From: an uncultured Clostridia bacterium
GTDB taxonomy: Bacteria; Bacillota; Clostridia; Oscillospirales; JAAYOS01
Length of the DNA stretch: 32,486 nt
NCBI GenBank assembly: GCA_947630675.1
Contig: CANRIN010000018.1
Span: forward strand, 1 to 32,486
Direction of reading: 5' to 3'
Position numbers and translations under genes: made by a program. Below are positions 14,341 through 23,726 of the stretch, one piece after another (position 1 is the first letter of the stretch; each line of letters begins with the position of its first letter). Under the pieces are notes generated by a model. That model was not told the DNA's origin, did not search any database, and saw only the letters and a list, made by a program, of their open reading frames with translations.

Positions 14341-16791
14341 ATGGATGACAATCGCAGAGACGCGGAACGGGATCCGTCCTCCCCGGCGGAGAGACGGCCG
14401 AGCGATCCCGCGAGCACTGCGGAGATACTTGCGGATATAGACAAGAGCGTGGAGGAGTACAGCTTCTCCATAGACGATATACTTGCGGAGTTCGGCGTGG
14501 AGCGTACGGCGGAGCCGGAGCCCGAACCGGAGCCGGAGCCGCCGCAGGTGCCGGCACACGAAATGACAAGCGAGGAGCTCACCGATAAGCTCGGCGAGGT
14601 CGCGGAGAGGATGCAGGAGGAGCGCGAGGAGCACAGGCTGCGCGAGACTGAGGAGCAGATCCGCACCGAACAGGAGGAGAAGGAGCGCCTTGAGGCCGAA
14701 CGCGAGCGGGAGAGACACGAGAGAGAGCTCGAGCTTGAGATAACGCGGCAGGTGGAGCTTGCCGCCGACCACGTCACCGAGGAGCAGAACGAGTACCCTG
14801 CGGGGCCCGACCAGCGGGACGAAATGGGCAGGATACACATCTTCGAGGAGGAGAAGGCCCCGGAGACGGGGAAGCGCCGCCGCTTCGGAGCAAAGAAGAA
14901 CGAGGACGAGGAGCCCGGCGAGCGCCGCACCGTGATGAAAGAGGCCAAAGCCGAGGAAGGGAAGAAGGTCTTCGGAGGTAAGCTCGACGGTATCTTCGGC
15001 CACGATGCCGAGTTCCAGCCGCAGATCCAGGGCGGCGACGTGAGCGAGGAGACCTTCAATCAGGAGCACGAGGAGAAGCTCCGCAGGCACCGCAGGAAAC
15101 GTCCCGCGCCGGAGGCGGCGGAGGAGCAGTCCGAGCCGGAGATAGAACCCGAGGAGGAAGTGAGCCTTCTCGTGAAGGAACTCGGGCGGGGACGCCTTCG
15201 CCTCACGGCGGCGGCGCTTCTGACGGCGCTGTTGGCGTTTATCGGATTTGCACCGTATATCGGGATCGATCTTCCCGCGATATTCACATACATCGAGAAG
15301 CCGTATATCTACATATTCTTCAACGTGCTGCTTCAGGTGGGCGTCATGGCGCTCTGCTTTGAGACGACGGCGGCGGGGATACGCGACATAGCGACCTTCA
15401 GACCCAATATGGAGAGCGTCGTCGTCTTCGCGAACTTCACGTCGCTTATCCACCTGTTCTTTGTCGCGATAAAGCCGGAGTGGGGCGGATACTATGGGTT
15501 CTCGACGGTCGGCGCGGCGTCGATGCTCGCCGCGGCGTACTACTCGAGAAAGCTCGTACTCGCGAAGCTCAAGAGCTGCCGTGCGGCTGCGGGGATGAGC
15601 CGGCCGTACATAATAGCGGCGGAGCCGGAGCTTTACGACGGAGAGAACACCGCGGTCAAGTACCGTGCGCAGAAGCCGCTGGGATTTGTAAGCCGGCTGA
15701 ACAGCCCGGACCACGCGCGGAAGGTGTGGCGCGTGACCGCACCGATAGTCATAATAGCCTCGGTGGTACTCGCGGCGGTGGCAAGCTTCGGGACCGGCGG
15801 CGGGACGAGGTTTGTATGGTGCCTTGCGGCGATATCCGCCGCGGGCGCGCCGCTGTCGCTGATGATGCCGTTCTGCCTCGCGTTCTCGCGCGCGGCAAAG
15901 CACCTCTACGGACTTGGCGAGGCCATAACAGGCTGGGCGGCGGCGGAGAGCCTGAGTGACATAACGAACGTAGTCGTTACCGACCTTGACGTATTCCCGC
16001 CCGGAAACACTGCCCTGAACGGCCTCAAGGTGTACCGGGGATATCCCAAGGACAAGGTCATAACCTACGCCGCGAGCCTGATAAACGCCTCCGGCGCGGC
16101 GATATCCCGTCCGTTTGCCGAGCAGCACAGCAATCAGACGACCGAGCCGCTCATGAAGGTCCAGAATTTCAAGTTCTACGAGAACGGCGGCATAAGCGGC
16201 GAGATAGAGGGAAACATGGTCCTCGCCGGCAGCGCGGCGTTTATGGTCCGGAACAACATCAGCATCCCGAAGGACGTCGGGGGAAGGACGACCGTGTTTA
16301 TTGCCGTCAACCTGGAGCTCGTTGGCGTGTTCGCCGTGAGCTACAACGCTTCCGCCGCCGTAAAGCGCGGACTTGCGATGCTTACGCGGCAGCACCTTAT
16401 GCCGGTATTTGCGACGCGGGATTTCAACATCTTCCCGTCTATGATAGAATCGAAGTTCAGCGTATCGACCGACACGATAGACTTTCCCAAGGAGTCAGAG
16501 CGTATAGCGCTCTCCGACCCGGACAGGCTGTTTGTCGGTAAGATATCGGCCGTCGTCAGCCGCGAGGGACTGAAGCACTACGCCGAGTGTATCGCCTGCG
16601 CGCGTAACCTCAAAAGAGCCGTGCGCATATCCACGGCGCTCACGCTCGTGTCGGTGGCGCTTGGGATGCTCATAATGTTCTACCTCTGCTTCACTCAGAC
16701 CCCGACGGTCGCGACGCCGCTTAACCTCTTGCTCTATTCGATACTCTGGCTTATCCCGGGATCAATCACGTCTAGGTGGGTCAGCGCATAA
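14341..16791 (+). CDS. P-type-ATPase-like membrane protein lacking the DKTGT site
   Basis: 816 residues. Positions 1-275 are an acidic, charged extension: SFSIDDILAEFG (41-52), an EPEPEP tract, and a long coiled coil (about 75-140). Positions 285-816 follow the plan of a heavy-metal P-type ATPase: membrane pairs near 286-308 and 322-342, 358-377 and 386-402, 465-483 and 490-516, and 762-782 and 794-809, with an A-domain-like loop between. After AAAESLSDITNVVV, where the family has its DKTGT phosphorylation site, this protein reads TDLDVFPPG (547-555). The N-domain/hinge part keeps a GRTTVFIAVNLELVGVFAV echo (648-666), TGD is ATRD (691-694), and GDGxND is missing. It is therefore probably an inactive pump homologue with a cytosolic signalling or scaffold extension. 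Function unknown; cotranscribed with rlmB. Confidence 0.75.
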   Translation: MDDNRRDAERDPSSPAERRPSDPASTAEILADIDKSVEEYSFSIDDILAEFGVERTAEPEPEPEPEPPQVPAHEMTSEELTDKLGEVAERMQEEREEHRLRETEEQIRTEQEEKERLEAERERERHERELELEITRQVELAADHVTEEQNEYPAGPDQRDEMGRIHIFEEEKAPETGKRRRFGAKKNEDEEPGERRTVMKEAKAEEGKKVFGGKLDGIFGHDAEFQPQIQGGDVSEETFNQEHEEKLRRHRRKRPAPEAAEEQSEPEIEPEEEVSLLVKELGRGRLRLTAAALLTALLAFIGFAPYIGIDLPAIFTYIEKPYIYIFFNVLLQVGVMALCFETTAAGIRDIATFRPNMESVVVFANFTSLIHLFFVAIKPEWGGYYGFSTVGAASMLAAAYYSRKLVLAKLKSCRAAAGMSRPYIIAAEPELYDGENTAVKYRAQKPLGFVSRLNSPDHARKVWRVTAPIVIIASVVLAAVASFGTGGGTRFVWCLAAISAAGAPLSLMMPFCLAFSRAAKHLYGLGEAITGWAAAESLSDITNVVVTDLDVFPPGNTALNGLKVYRGYPKDKVITYAASLINASGAAISRPFAEQHSNQTTEPLMKVQNFKFYENGGISGEIEGNMVLAGSAAFMVRNNISIPKDVGGRTTVFIAVNLELVGVFAVSYNASAAVKRGLAMLTRQHLMPVFATRDFNIFPSMIESKFSVSTDTIDFPKESERIALSDPDRLFVGKISAVVSREGLKHYAECIACARNLKRAVRISTALTLVSVALGMLIMFYLCFTQTPTVATPLNLLLYSILWLIPGSITSRWVSA

Positions 16792-16809
16792 AATTTCTTA
16801 AAAGGACAA

Positions 16810-16846
16810 AAATCGGCGGGATGCAACGCATCCCGCCGATTTTATT
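16810..16846. terminator. Bidirectional terminator between convergent genes
   Basis: A perfect 15-bp stem, AAATCGGCGGGATGC/GCATCCCGCCGATTT (16810-16842), with an AAC loop. T-rich sequence follows on the plus strand and A-rich sequence precedes it, so it can serve both the ATPase-like gene and the sensor-like gene. Confidence 0.85.
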
Positions 16847-16859
16847 TATATGCTGCGGA

Positions 16860-17939
16860 CTAGCTGATGAGCTCCGAATACTCTACTACGAGCTGGGGGA
16901 AGGCGGTGTCTGCGGCAAGCGTCTCCTGCGCGAGTCGCGGCGTGTAGCCGGTGTTCTCGGGAGAGATGACGGCGGTGAGAACGCCGCGGCCGTCCTCCCG
17001 CATGAAGCGCAGGTATCCGGATGAGCGGGCGGCAAGCTCGCTTGCAAGCCGCAGCTCAAGCCCGCTGCCGACGGCGATGAACCTCCCGAGCGACTCGGGC
17101 AGCTCCAGCGCCTGTGTGAAGGCATCCTCATTGAACAGCTCGGAGTCGCTTGACGCCTGTATCCGCACCGTGCCGCCGAGGCTGGAGACCGTGAAGCGAA
17201 GAGGCGCGCCGGCGCTGAGTGTGAGAGCGCCGGTGAGGAGACACGCGAGCATCCTCTCCACCTCGCGCTCGCAGAAGAAAGCGGTCGACCGGAGAAAACC
17301 CCCGTCCGCCATGGAGAGCTGCCGGACTCCGGAGCCGGACATTATCCCACGGCTCTCTTCGAAGAACCTGCGGCAGAACTCACCGATGTCGCCGCTCGTG
17401 ACATCCTTTGCGGGCTCGCGGCGGAGACACTCGGAGAGCATGGTTATCTGCGTCCTGCGGCGGAGGAGCCGGAGTATGGTGAGGTCAAGCCCCGTGAGAA
17501 GGGCGGGATCCTTCAGGCGCGCGTAATTTTCAACGCGCTCGCCTATGCCGAAGCACTGCTCGAGCATCGAGCCGATGTCCCGGTCGAGCTGTGCGCCGTA
17601 GCTCGAGAGCTCATCCATCAGCGCTTTTTCACGGGTGCCGAGGCCGCTGCGGAACACGACCGTCGTGGCGGGGCCGGGGTAAATGTCGAGCCGTCCGCGC
17701 TCGTCTCCGAGGGCAAAATTCGTGAGGTGGACCGACGTTCCTGAGGCGAGACTGAGGTCGGCGGCGGAGATGAGATCCTCGCCGATGATGTGCTCCACGC
17801 CGTAGCCGCTGAGGTCGAGCCCGTCGGTAAACTCCCGGCAGGCGGGGTTCATGTATACAATGTGTCCCGCATAGAAGGAAAAGACGGGGTAAGGCTTGCC
17901 GTCGAACTCCTTTGCGAGGTCTCTCGGGGAAAATGCCAT
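16860..17939 (-). CDS. PAS-domain sensor protein with degenerate histidine-kinase core
   Basis: A 359-residue soluble protein. ATG 17939 is chosen because AAGGAG lies 7 nt before it, although the frame is open further upstream. Residues 10-95 look like a PAS domain (KPYPVFSFYAGHIVYMNPAC, a strand-helix PAS start). Residues 100-175 are helical, where a kinase dimerisation domain would be, but there is no H-box histidine. Residues 220-330 resemble a HATPase domain: a degenerate N-box (MLACLLTGAL), no DxGxG, and a G2-like GSGLELRLASELAARSSGYL (291-310). There are no membrane spans and no adjacent response regulator. It may be a pseudokinase or a signalling ATP-binding protein. It is divergent from gapA; a metabolic link is conceivable but not shown. 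Confidence 0.65.
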   Translation of the reverse strand: MAFSPRDLAKEFDGKPYPVFSFYAGHIVYMNPACREFTDGLDLSGYGVEHIIGEDLISAADLSLASGTSVHLTNFALGDERGRLDIYPGPATTVVFRSGLGTREKALMDELSSYGAQLDRDIGSMLEQCFGIGERVENYARLKDPALLTGLDLTILRLLRRRTQITMLSECLRREPAKDVTSGDIGEFCRRFFEESRGIMSGSGVRQLSMADGGFLRSTAFFCEREVERMLACLLTGALTLSAGAPLRFTVSSLGGTVRIQASSDSELFNEDAFTQALELPESLGRFIAVGSGLELRLASELAARSSGYLRFMREDGRGVLTAVISPENTGYTPRLAQETLAADTAFPQLVVEYSELIS

Positions 17940-17981
17940 ACGACCACTCCTTACTTTCCCGCAGAAGCTTGTTTTTAATAT

Positions 17982-18009
17982 AGTATAGCGCAAACAAGGA
18001 AAATTTCAA
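17982..18009 (-). promoter_or_regulatory. Promoter for the PAS sensor-like gene
   Basis: Minus strand: TTGAAA (18009-18004), a 16-bp spacer, TATACT (17987-17982), about 43 bp before the start codon. Confidence 0.5.
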
Positions 18010-18058
18010 GAGCGGCGTTGTGCGGCGCAAAAAAGAAGTATCTTTAAAAGCAAGATAA

Positions 18059-19180
<1,122 letters not shown>

Positions 19181-19195
19181 GCCTTACTCAGAACA

Positions 19196-19230
19196 AAAAG
19201 AGCCGCCCGTACGGGCGGCTCTTTTATTTG
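19196..19230 (+). terminator. Intrinsic terminator of gapA
   Basis: A perfect palindrome, AAAAGAGCCGCCCGT/ACGGGCGGCTCTTTT (19196-19225), followed by ATTT, 15 bp after the stop codon. The gap from here to tmk (about 225 bp) holds the tmk promoter and nothing else recognisable. Confidence 0.9.
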
Positions 19231-19388
19231 GCTTGCGCGGAAATATCAGCCACGGTTTTGAGTGTGCGAAATAGGGAGTTCCGAAAGAAGCGTAAAGGAG
19301 AATAGCTTGTCAACACGCGGTCAAATGACAAGCCAAATACTTTACGATTTCTCACAGAGAACAAAGTCCGCCAGACGCCGATATCGCA

Positions 19389-19417
19389 TTGAAAACCGCA
19401 TGGGAAAATGGTATAAT
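19389..19417 (+). promoter_or_regulatory. Promoter for tmk
   Basis: TTGAAA (19389-19394), a 17-bp spacer and a perfect TATAAT (19412-19417), about 35 bp before the start. Confidence 0.75.
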
Positions 19418-19452
19418 GGCTCCATAAGCGAAACGCTCGGGAGGAAGAGAAA

Positions 19453-20067
19453 ATGCGCGGAAAATTCATAGTCTTTGAGGGGCCGGACGGTTCCGGCAAG
19501 ACGACGCAGCTGCGTCTGCTCGCGGAACGGCTGGCATCGGAAGGCACTGCCGCCGCGACGGAGCGCGAGCCCACCGGCAGCGCTCTGGGAACGCTCGTAC
19601 GGGAGGTGCTTTCGGGCAGGCGGGTCTGCGCGCCGCAGACGCTCGCGCTGCTGTTTTCGGCGGACCGATCGGAACACATCCGAGACATGGAGCGGCTTCT
19701 CGGAGAGGGAAAGCATGTGCTCTGCGATAGGTATGTCTTTTCGAGCATAGCGTATCAGGGCCTCGACCTGCCGACCGAGTGGGTGGCGGAGATAAACCGT
19801 CCGAACACCGAACGTCTCATGCCGGACGCCGTGGTATACATCGACCTGGACGAGCGCGACTGCATGGAGCACATCACGCGCGGGCGAGACGCCGTCGAGG
19901 AGATATTCGAGACGCGGGAGAAGATAAAGCGGGTGCGTGAGAACTACGAGTATGCTTTTTCCCGCCTGTCGCCGGAGAGACTTTTCCGCATAGACGGAGC
20001 ACGGACGCCGGAGGAGGTAGCGCGCGACATATACGCCTGTGTGCGTCCGCTCATTTCGGAGGGCTGA
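19453..20067 (+). CDS. tmk: Thymidylate kinase
   Basis: A 204-residue P-loop kinase that phosphorylates dTMP to dTDP. The P-loop is FEGPDGSGKTTQ, the TMP-binding region contains REPTGSALGTLVREVL, and the DR(Y/H) motif is CDRYVFSSIAYQG. The lid region DERDCMEHITRGRD carries the arginines typical of Gram-positive-type enzymes that have a basic lid. The length is standard. GGGAGGA lies 8 nt before ATG. In many Bacillota tmk precedes holB and cyanobacteria-type small genes; here it is followed by a terminator, so it is monocistronic. Confidence 0.96.
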   Translation: MRGKFIVFEGPDGSGKTTQLRLLAERLASEGTAAATEREPTGSALGTLVREVLSGRRVCAPQTLALLFSADRSEHIRDMERLLGEGKHVLCDRYVFSSIAYQGLDLPTEWVAEINRPNTERLMPDAVVYIDLDERDCMEHITRGRDAVEEIFETREKIKRVRENYEYAFSRLSPERLFRIDGARTPEEVARDIYACVRPLISEG

Positions 20068-20106
20068 TATTTCCCGGGAAAGCGAGCTTATTTCTAACTG
20101 ACAGAG

Positions 20107-20130
20107 GGCCGGCATTCCGCCGGCCTTTTC
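20107..20130 (+). terminator. Intrinsic terminator of tmk
   Basis: GGCCGGC/GCCGGCC with loop ATTCC (20107-20125), followed by TTTTC, 40 bp beyond the stop. Confidence 0.75.
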
Positions 20131-20198
20131 GCTGCCGGTGAGTGAGAAAGAGGCGTGCGGAGCCGTCCGCGCGTCGGATAAAATCAAGTCCCGAAATA

Positions 20199-20226
20199 TT
20201 GATTTTTCTGTCTTGAGGTGTATAAT
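20199..20226 (+). promoter_or_regulatory. Promoter for the zinc-ribbon membrane protein
   Basis: TTGATT (20199-20204), a 16-bp spacer and a perfect TATAAT (20221-20226). Confidence 0.6.
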
Positions 20227-20312
20227 TAAACTAGGACGGAATATGTGCCGGCGGCGGTATCGTTTTCGGCGCCGGATGGAATAAATGCCGAACACGGGAG
20301 GATATGTGACCT

Positions 20313-22145
20313 ATGAAGTGTGAACAGTGCGGGGCTGAGATAAAGAACGGCGAGATTTTTTGCAGAGTGTGCGGCGCGAGAGTTACCGCGTCCCCGGCGG
20401 ACAGAGAAGCGTCGGTCATCCCGGAGATAACGAAAAGCGAGCCGTCTGCCGCGCCCGCATCGGATAAGGAGCGTCCGCGCGGAGAGGACCGGAGGCGCTC
20501 CGGGAGCAGACGCGTGGAGAGAAAGCCGGAGAAGAGCTCCGGGAAGAAGAGCGAAAACAAGGGGAAAAAGAAGCTGATTGTCATAGGCGCAGCGGCCGTC
20601 GCCGTCGTCTTTATCGCGGTAGTAGTGCTGGTACTGATATTCGGCGGAAAGCACGGCTCGGCGATGCGCCTTGACCCCGAGCGGCCGTTTGCAGTGATGT
20701 ACGACAACACAGCCATCGTGTATGATGCGGACGGCGGAGCCCTCCTTGACGTCGAGCACAGCGTAGACGGAGTCGTCACGAGCGTGTGGAACGGCACGAT
20801 AGTCCTCGACCGCGACAGGGCAAACGCATGGAATGCCGGCGGAGATACGGCCTACCGGGACGGAGAACACCTGAACGCGAGCGCCGTAGTCATAAGCGCG
20901 AACGGAGAGATACTGGAGTTCACCGACTTGAACGACGGCGAAAACGAGGGAATGGTGAGATTTGCGGGCGACGCTGCCGACAAGCTCGGCGACCTCCGGG
21001 TCGTGGACGAAACGGTCGTAATGAGCCCGGACGGCAGCCGTATAGCCTACAACTTGTTTGACACGGCGTCCGATGCGGAACACTCGATGATGGGCGCCAC
21101 GGGCGACAAGGGCGAGCGTCTGCTCGACTGCGAGAGGATATACGCCCTCTCGAACGACGGCGTGTATGTTTATTTTGAGAACAACGGCAGATTTTATGTG
21201 GAGAAGAACGGCGAGCGCACCCGCCTCTGCGAGCTCACCGACCTCAGACTGCCGATAGTTATGAACGCCTCCGGGGGCGAGATCATTTTTGCCACCTATT
21301 CGGATGGGGTACACTATGTCCACGGCGGAGTAAACGACAAGATATCCGGCGTCGGAGACGTCGAGGTGTACGGTCCGGTGCAGTTCGCCTCCGAGCTGCG
21401 CGCGGAGGACACCGTCTCTATCGCCCGCACGGAGACTTTTGCCGGCTCGGTGCTCATGCTCGGCGATATGCTCTACGGCGTAGAGCCGGAGACCTTCAAG
21501 ACTACGATGATAGACTACTGCCTCTCTGCTGTTGCCACCGAGGACGGCAAGCGCCTCACCTATGTGGACGTAAACGGCAAGCTGCACCTTGTCACCGACC
21601 CCTGCGGCGAGCGGAAGGAAGCCGTGGTAACGCCGGACGAGCGCGCGACCGCCGTATATGCCAACAGCGACCTCAGCGAGATATACTTCACAAACGTCCG
21701 CGACGAGCTGTGGCGGCTCAGCGGCGAGCGCCCGGAGATGGTCTCCGCCGACGTCGGGAGCCTGTGCCTGAGCGGCGGGGGAGAGCTGTACTTCCTGTAT
21801 GACGGAGCGGTGCTCTGCCGCGCGGACGGATCGGACCGCGTTTCCCTCGAGAGGGCGGACGGATTCGTGAGTATCGAGAGCGTACCGCAGGGCGTCGTCA
21901 TTCACCTCGCGGGCGACACGGCGAGGTATTTCCGCGACAGCGCGTCAGAGGGCAAGACCCTCGCAAAGCGCGGCCCGGCGGCGGGCGCGGGAAGCGTTGC
22001 GAGCAATGAACCCTCTGCGCCGGCGTCCGCGGCGAGCACGGGCAGCGGGCTGCCGGCCGAAGGAAGCACGGAGCCCACGGCGCCGGCATCTGCCGACGTC
22101 AGCACAGAGCCGTCCGCAGAGAGCGGCGGTGGAACCGAGAGATAA
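20313..22145 (+). CDS. Zinc-ribbon, single-span membrane protein with propeller-like ectodomain
   Basis: A 610-residue protein. Residues 1-25 are a zinc ribbon (MKCEQCGAEIKNGEIFCRVCG), residues 30-88 a basic disordered linker, and residues 89-110 one membrane span (LIVIGAAAVAVVFIAVVVLV), placing the ribbon in the cytosol. The outer part (about 120-550) has repeated short segments such as FAVMYDNTAIVYDADGGALL, VVMSPDGSRIAYN, IYALSNDGVYVYFENNGRFY and LYFLYDGAVLCRADGSDRV, which read like beta-propeller blades (DUF5050/TolB-like). The last 60 residues are Ala/Ser/Pro/Thr/Glu low complexity. GGGAGG is 11 nt before ATG. Zinc-ribbon single-span proteins of this build are common in Clostridia and mostly uncharacterised. 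A surface sensor or structural role is inference. Confidence 0.75.
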   Translation: MKCEQCGAEIKNGEIFCRVCGARVTASPADREASVIPEITKSEPSAAPASDKERPRGEDRRRSGSRRVERKPEKSSGKKSENKGKKKLIVIGAAAVAVVFIAVVVLVLIFGGKHGSAMRLDPERPFAVMYDNTAIVYDADGGALLDVEHSVDGVVTSVWNGTIVLDRDRANAWNAGGDTAYRDGEHLNASAVVISANGEILEFTDLNDGENEGMVRFAGDAADKLGDLRVVDETVVMSPDGSRIAYNLFDTASDAEHSMMGATGDKGERLLDCERIYALSNDGVYVYFENNGRFYVEKNGERTRLCELTDLRLPIVMNASGGEIIFATYSDGVHYVHGGVNDKISGVGDVEVYGPVQFASELRAEDTVSIARTETFAGSVLMLGDMLYGVEPETFKTTMIDYCLSAVATEDGKRLTYVDVNGKLHLVTDPCGERKEAVVTPDERATAVYANSDLSEIYFTNVRDELWRLSGERPEMVSADVGSLCLSGGGELYFLYDGAVLCRADGSDRVSLERADGFVSIESVPQGVVIHLAGDTARYFRDSASEGKTLAKRGPAAGAGSVASNEPSAPASAASTGSGLPAEGSTEPTAPASADVSTEPSAESGGGTER

Positions 22146-22195
22146 GACAACATATCATATCAACGGACTTATTCGGAAAAGGAGGAGAGGACACG

Positions 22196-23119
22196 GTGAA
22201 GGTCGAGTACGGATCGTTCATATCGCCGGCGGACAGCATAGTTATTGCGACCCTGACGGTACTGCCGGACGGGGAACCGAAGGGTGTCGTACAGCTCGCG
22301 CACGGCATGGCGGAGCATAAGGAGCGCTATCTGCCGTTTATGAAGTATCTCGCGGGGAAAGGCTACCTCTGCGGGATAAACGACCATCGGGGCCACGGAA
22401 AGAGCATCCACGCCGAGCCGGGCTACTTCGGCGAGAACGGCGGTCCAGCGCTCGTCGAGGACATGCACAAGCTCACCTCGATACTGAAGCGGGGGCATGA
22501 GGACCTGCCGTTCTTCCTCTTCGGACACAGCATGGGGTCGCTTGCGGTGAGAGCTTATACAAAGAAGTACGACTATGAGCTCGACGGGCTCGTCGTCTGC
22601 GGATGTCCCTCCGGCAACCCGGCGGCAAACGCCGGCCTGAAGCTTGTAAGAACGATATCGAAGGTCAAAGGCGGCCGTGCCTACAGCGGGTTTGTGAGAA
22701 ACCTCGCGGGCGGCGGCTTCAACAAGCGCTTCGAGAACGAGGGGAGCTCCGCCGCATGGCTGAGCGCGAACGTCGAAAACCAGAAGGCGTTCGAGGCCGA
22801 CCCACTCTGCGGCTTTGAATTTACTCTCAACGGCTACGAGGCGCTGATGTGGCTGATGTGCGAGACCTATTCAAAGAAGGGATGGGCGATGAAGAACGCC
22901 GGCCTGCCGATACTCTTCATCTCCGGTGCGGACGATCCGTGTGGCATTAGCCCCGAGAAGATAAAAGAGGCGGCGGCGCACATGGCGTCTCTCGGGTACA
23001 AGATGCCCACCGTGAAGCTCTGGGACGGAATGCGCCACGAGATACTGAACGAGACCGACCGCGAGCAGGTGTACGAGTACGTCTGCGGCACCTTCGATGT
23101 CTGGGCCGGAAAGAAGTAA
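22196..23119 (+). CDS. Alpha/beta hydrolase, monoacylglycerol-lipase/lysophospholipase type
   Basis: A 307-residue cytosolic serine hydrolase of the S33/Hydrolase_4 group. The oxyanion region is VVQLAHGMAEHKERY, followed by DHRGHGKS; the nucleophile is S112 in FGHSMGS, the acid D247 in SGADDPCG, and the histidine H281 in MRHEILNE. That HGMAEH start and the GMRHE end are characteristic of bacterial monoglyceride lipase-like proteins (PldB-like). The start is GTG 22196, 10 nt after GGAGG. It follows the zinc-ribbon gene by 50 nt without a visible terminator, so cotranscription is likely. It ends before a strong hairpin. The natural ester is unknown. Confidence 0.9.
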   Translation: MKVEYGSFISPADSIVIATLTVLPDGEPKGVVQLAHGMAEHKERYLPFMKYLAGKGYLCGINDHRGHGKSIHAEPGYFGENGGPALVEDMHKLTSILKRGHEDLPFFLFGHSMGSLAVRAYTKKYDYELDGLVVCGCPSGNPAANAGLKLVRTISKVKGGRAYSGFVRNLAGGGFNKRFENEGSSAAWLSANVENQKAFEADPLCGFEFTLNGYEALMWLMCETYSKKGWAMKNAGLPILFISGADDPCGISPEKIKEAAAHMASLGYKMPTVKLWDGMRHEILNETDREQVYEYVCGTFDVWAGKK

Positions 23120-23137
23120 CACAAGTCGAAACGAAAG

Positions 23138-23190
23138 AATATCCTGCCATAGACGGCGCTTTGCCGTCCGCGGCAGGATATTTGTCTTGA
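23138..23190 (+). terminator. Terminator-like hairpin after the alpha/beta hydrolase
   Basis: AATATCCTGCC (23138-23148) pairs with GGCAGGATATT (23172-23182), with an inner GACGGC/GCCGTC stem; a short T-containing tail follows. Confidence 0.65.
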
Positions 23191-23297
23191 GGGCGTGGCA
23201 CAATACCGGGAGAAAGACGCGCTCCGCGCCGTCTGTCCCGGCCGCCTTCTGCGCTCCGGGGCCGTGCGGAGCCGCAGAAAATCGGGAGAGGAAAACT

Positions 23298-23726
23298 ATG
23301 CGCGTCGCGGTAGAGGGCGAAGGGAAAGACCGGTTCATAGAGGAGGCCCGCCGCAGGCTCGGTCTGAGGGATGTCGAGTTCTGCGGCGGGCAGGACAGTC
23401 CGGATGCGCTGCTGCTTCTCGGCAGCGGCGCAGAAGCGGCGTGCGCCGCGGAGGTGGCGGTGCTCCCCGGCGATGCCGCGCCGGTGAAGGCGCGCTGCGC
23501 CGTGAGCTACGGCATGAGTCCGAAGGACACCGTGACCGTCTCGAGCGTGGGGGACCGGCAGCTCCTTCTTTCGGTGCAGCGGGAGTTTGAAACTCTCGGC
23601 GGCCGGCGGGTGCTGATACAGGAATTCCCGCTCGACTGGGAGATGTCGCCGCACAGCGCGCTGCCTATCGCGGCGCTCGGCCTCATAACGGGAGAGCTCA
23701 GAGAGGCGGCTTACGCCGCGCCGTAG
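23298..23726 (+). CDS. Conserved-looking small protein of unknown function
   Basis: 142 residues from ATG 23298, which has GGGAGAGG about 7 nt upstream; the frame is open further upstream but that part covers the preceding terminator. The sequence alternates strand and helix: MRVAVEGEG, a basic helix (FIEEARRRLG), DALLLLGSG, VAVLPGD, CAVSYGMSPKDTVTVSSV, LLLSVQREF, RVLIQEFPLDW, and a C-terminal Ala/Leu helix. This suggests a compact alpha/beta fold. The VSYGMSPKDTVTVSS segment looks like a family core but I cannot name the family. There are no membrane spans, signal peptide or metal motifs. Its 3' end overlaps the convergent next gene by 16 nt. Confidence 0.7.
   Translation: MRVAVEGEGKDRFIEEARRRLGLRDVEFCGGQDSPDALLLLGSGAEAACAAEVAVLPGDAAPVKARCAVSYGMSPKDTVTVSSVGDRQLLLSVQREFETLGGRRVLIQEFPLDWEMSPHSALPIAALGLITGELREAAYAAP

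Noticed and set aside
14323-16395. A 690-codon open frame on the minus strand opposite the P-type-ATPase-like gene
   Set aside because: Leu/Arg/His-rich text without domain signatures; an antisense shadow of a gene with clear membrane-domain structure.
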